A stretch of DNA of 64,000 nt from Leptofilum sp965223525 (GTDB taxonomy: Bacteria; Chloroflexota; Anaerolineae; Promineifilales; Promineifilaceae), in assembly GCF_965223525.1 (NCBI RefSeq), contig NZ_OZ245005.1, forward strand, positions 372,001-436,000, in the 5' to 3' direction. Shown piece after piece: positions 63,701 to 64,000 of the stretch. The stretch's first letter is position 1. Each line of letters opens with the position of its first letter. The notes under the pieces are model-generated. The model was given only the letters and a program-made list of their open reading frames with translations. It did not search any database and was not told the DNA's origin. A program made the translations under genes and the position numbers.

Positions 63701-63850
63701 CAAGTGCCTGGCACTGGTCTGGGGCTGGCCATCGTTCGCAGCCTGATCGAAATGCACGGTGGGCGGCTGCGCGTGGAAAGCGAAGTGGGAAAAGGCAGCA
63801 CCTTTACGTTTAATATTCCGGTCGTCATAGAAGATAGCGACCCAACCTAG
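60761..63850 (+). CDS. PAS-GAF3-PAS histidine kinase (soluble, 1029 aa)
   Basis: A PAS domain (about 10-100, SLHEGILIAETDGTILYFNESA) precedes GAF domains near 135-295, 305-465 and 495-650 (LAGWMMENRSAVIVHD in the third), linked by a coiled coil. A second PAS follows (about 680-790, ILESIADGVIVADSHNEV). HisKA has His804 (VSTVSHELRTPMTSIKGY), and HATPase_c has LTNLLDNALNYTP, DTGIGIAKENL and GTGLGLAIVRSLI. No membrane segment. All kinase motifs are intact. ATG 60761 is chosen; an in-frame TTG at 60749 follows GAGG closely. Flanked by two response regulators. Confidence 0.94.
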   Translation: MEKELTSAMIWSLFDSLHEGILIAETDGTILYFNESAGALLGLASDVSSLQAVDHLIVSADRWLDCLEPPFVTTISVGNGRTLTLHSHTVELNSNRLVQIVLSPQLPAADADHQQNSQLFQQVVDRNRDFELLLNSSNAFSSTLDKETILTTLANQAIEAINATGCTIYQWLPAQDKLVVLKEATAAPETAVATPGSHYPIPNSATLSQVLNRQQTMTVRLVNEAAANLPLPQWATNSMHCTLVPLVLTGETYGFIQLLSANGRLPSTTQHERKLLTALANQAASALEIAFIFEDTYERERFYGAMGNVSLALNSSLDRETVLNLICSEGRRIFNVNGAYIWQLEGNQFVGSAAAGHGATEFTGTTLDKNDAASFVAQLAQTGEPTFINRLTEKDQTEIRLPEPERIQSVLGVPLQREDDLDGILILADSQHPVRFTNKDVSWATTFGVQVAIALQNAKLFEEQRAFNETLDRRVETRTQALNDESNRVKILLRITSELSVSLDQDRVLNQALNLVNGVVNATEGVILLIDQESGEMIFQAAIGNERPVPPGGIPSGMMRNEGLAGWMMENRSAVIVHDALEDSRWLEREASRKHRSVLGVPLISNEDEEVIGVLMMFHPEPNAFTNQQLDLVEAAAIQVANAINNASLYKLIFEQAEQLGSMLRTEIIQKANLEAILESIADGVIVADSHNEVDIANLPACNILDIPRHQLLGKSINELLGLYGHFGESWIHTINDWANNADRIEQWTYLADQLVIEDKFVSVHLSPVLSDNQFYGTVSIFRDITKEVEVDKLKSEFVSTVSHELRTPMTSIKGYADLMLMGAAGQMTEPQIRYLQVIKNNADRLHMLVNDLLDISRIETGKTGLDLRPLDIPQIIEQVVDGHLNGRIQHEARMIQVDTNIAPGLPLVNADHARITQVLTNLLDNALNYTPDNGRITIGAKATHSYVHISVTDTGIGIAKENLDKIFDRFYRAEDSEVQQVPGTGLGLAIVRSLIEMHGGRLRVESEVGKGSTFTFNIPVVIEDSDPT

Positions 63851-63896
63851 CAATTTTTTCAATCATGCGTAAGTTGCTCAATTGGAAAGAAACATT

Positions 63897-64000
63897 ATGA
63901 CAAAAATTTTAATAGCCGAAGATGATCAAGATATTCGCGAACTGGTTGTGCTAACCCTCCAGTTCAGCGGTTTCGATGTAACCCCCGTTGAAGACGGTTC
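63897..64000 (+). CDS. response regulator, N-terminal part (cut by window edge)
   Basis: Starts MTKILIAEDDQDIRELVVLTLQFSGFDVTP-VEDG: the first 34 residues of a receiver domain with the acidic triplet E-D-D. GGAAAGA lies before the ATG. The phospho-acceptor and any output domain are beyond the window. It begins 46 bases after the large kinase and should be its cognate regulator. Confidence 0.88.
   Translation, partial: MTKILIAEDDQDIRELVVLTLQFSGFDVTPVEDG

Overview
The window looks like chromosomal DNA of an uncultured filamentous or biofilm-type Chloroflexota (Anaerolineae-like). This is inferred from the gene content: many GAF/PAS histidine kinases, PATAN (DUF4388) plus small-GTPase modules, C39/TPR surface proteins, DUF58/transglutaminase pairs and an acyl-ACP-reductase-like enzyme. 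No rRNA or taxonomic marker is present to prove it. The most striking whole-window property is the palindromic octamer ACGGCCGT. I counted about 110 perfect copies by eye in 64 kb, mostly inside genes, where roughly one would be expected by chance. It behaves like the HIP1 palindrome of cyanobacteria.

Layout. 1-5.4 kb: a two-component system (cut at the left edge), then a DUF58 / transglutaminase pair. 5.4-11.1 kb: a REP-associated (RAYT) transposase with its palindromes, a histidine phosphatase, a TetR regulator with two tandem DNA-binding domains and its own operator/promoter, a rifampicin-phosphotransferase-like PEP-utilizing enzyme, and a double DUF427 protein. 11.4-21 kb: a TPR histidine kinase and response regulator, MscL, a short DnaE-type polymerase, two small unknown genes, SelA and TsaD. 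21-34 kb: two GAF histidine kinases flank a single 2.5-kaa fully reducing type I polyketide synthase and a LysM lipoprotein. 34-40 kb: oligoendopeptidase F, an MBOAT/SGNH acyl-transfer pair and an Atg22-type MFS transporter.

40-44.5 kb is a rearranged accessory patch. An acyl-CoA ligase has lost its C-terminal domain and reads straight into a GHKL ATPase tail. It is followed by an IS982-family element, a frameshifted PPOX flavoprotein gene and a Phd/PIN toxin-antitoxin pair. 44.5-53.7 kb holds a class III aminotransferase, a glutamate-semialdehyde dehydrogenase, a second histidine phosphatase, two tandem C39-peptidase/TPR proteins, a universal stress protein, TilS and tRNA-Leu(UAA).

53.9-64 kb is the most interesting block. 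It is a co-directional run of ten genes starting at a near-consensus promoter: PATAN protein, Ras-like GTPase, alpha/beta hydrolase, V4R sensor, left-handed beta-helix protein, acyl-ACP-reductase-like protein, receiver with degenerate GGDEF, a triple-GAF histidine kinase and a cut-off response regulator. It looks like a signalling system coupled to fatty-acyl/aldehyde chemistry and I do not recognise it as a described system.

Non-coding repeats (inverted AATCTCC, TCGTGAT, CACAGAGATCACAG, GATTTCGCAGATTA and CCCGCGCAGGCGGGA types) sit in many intergenic gaps, and one is inserted in frame inside the dnaE-type gene.
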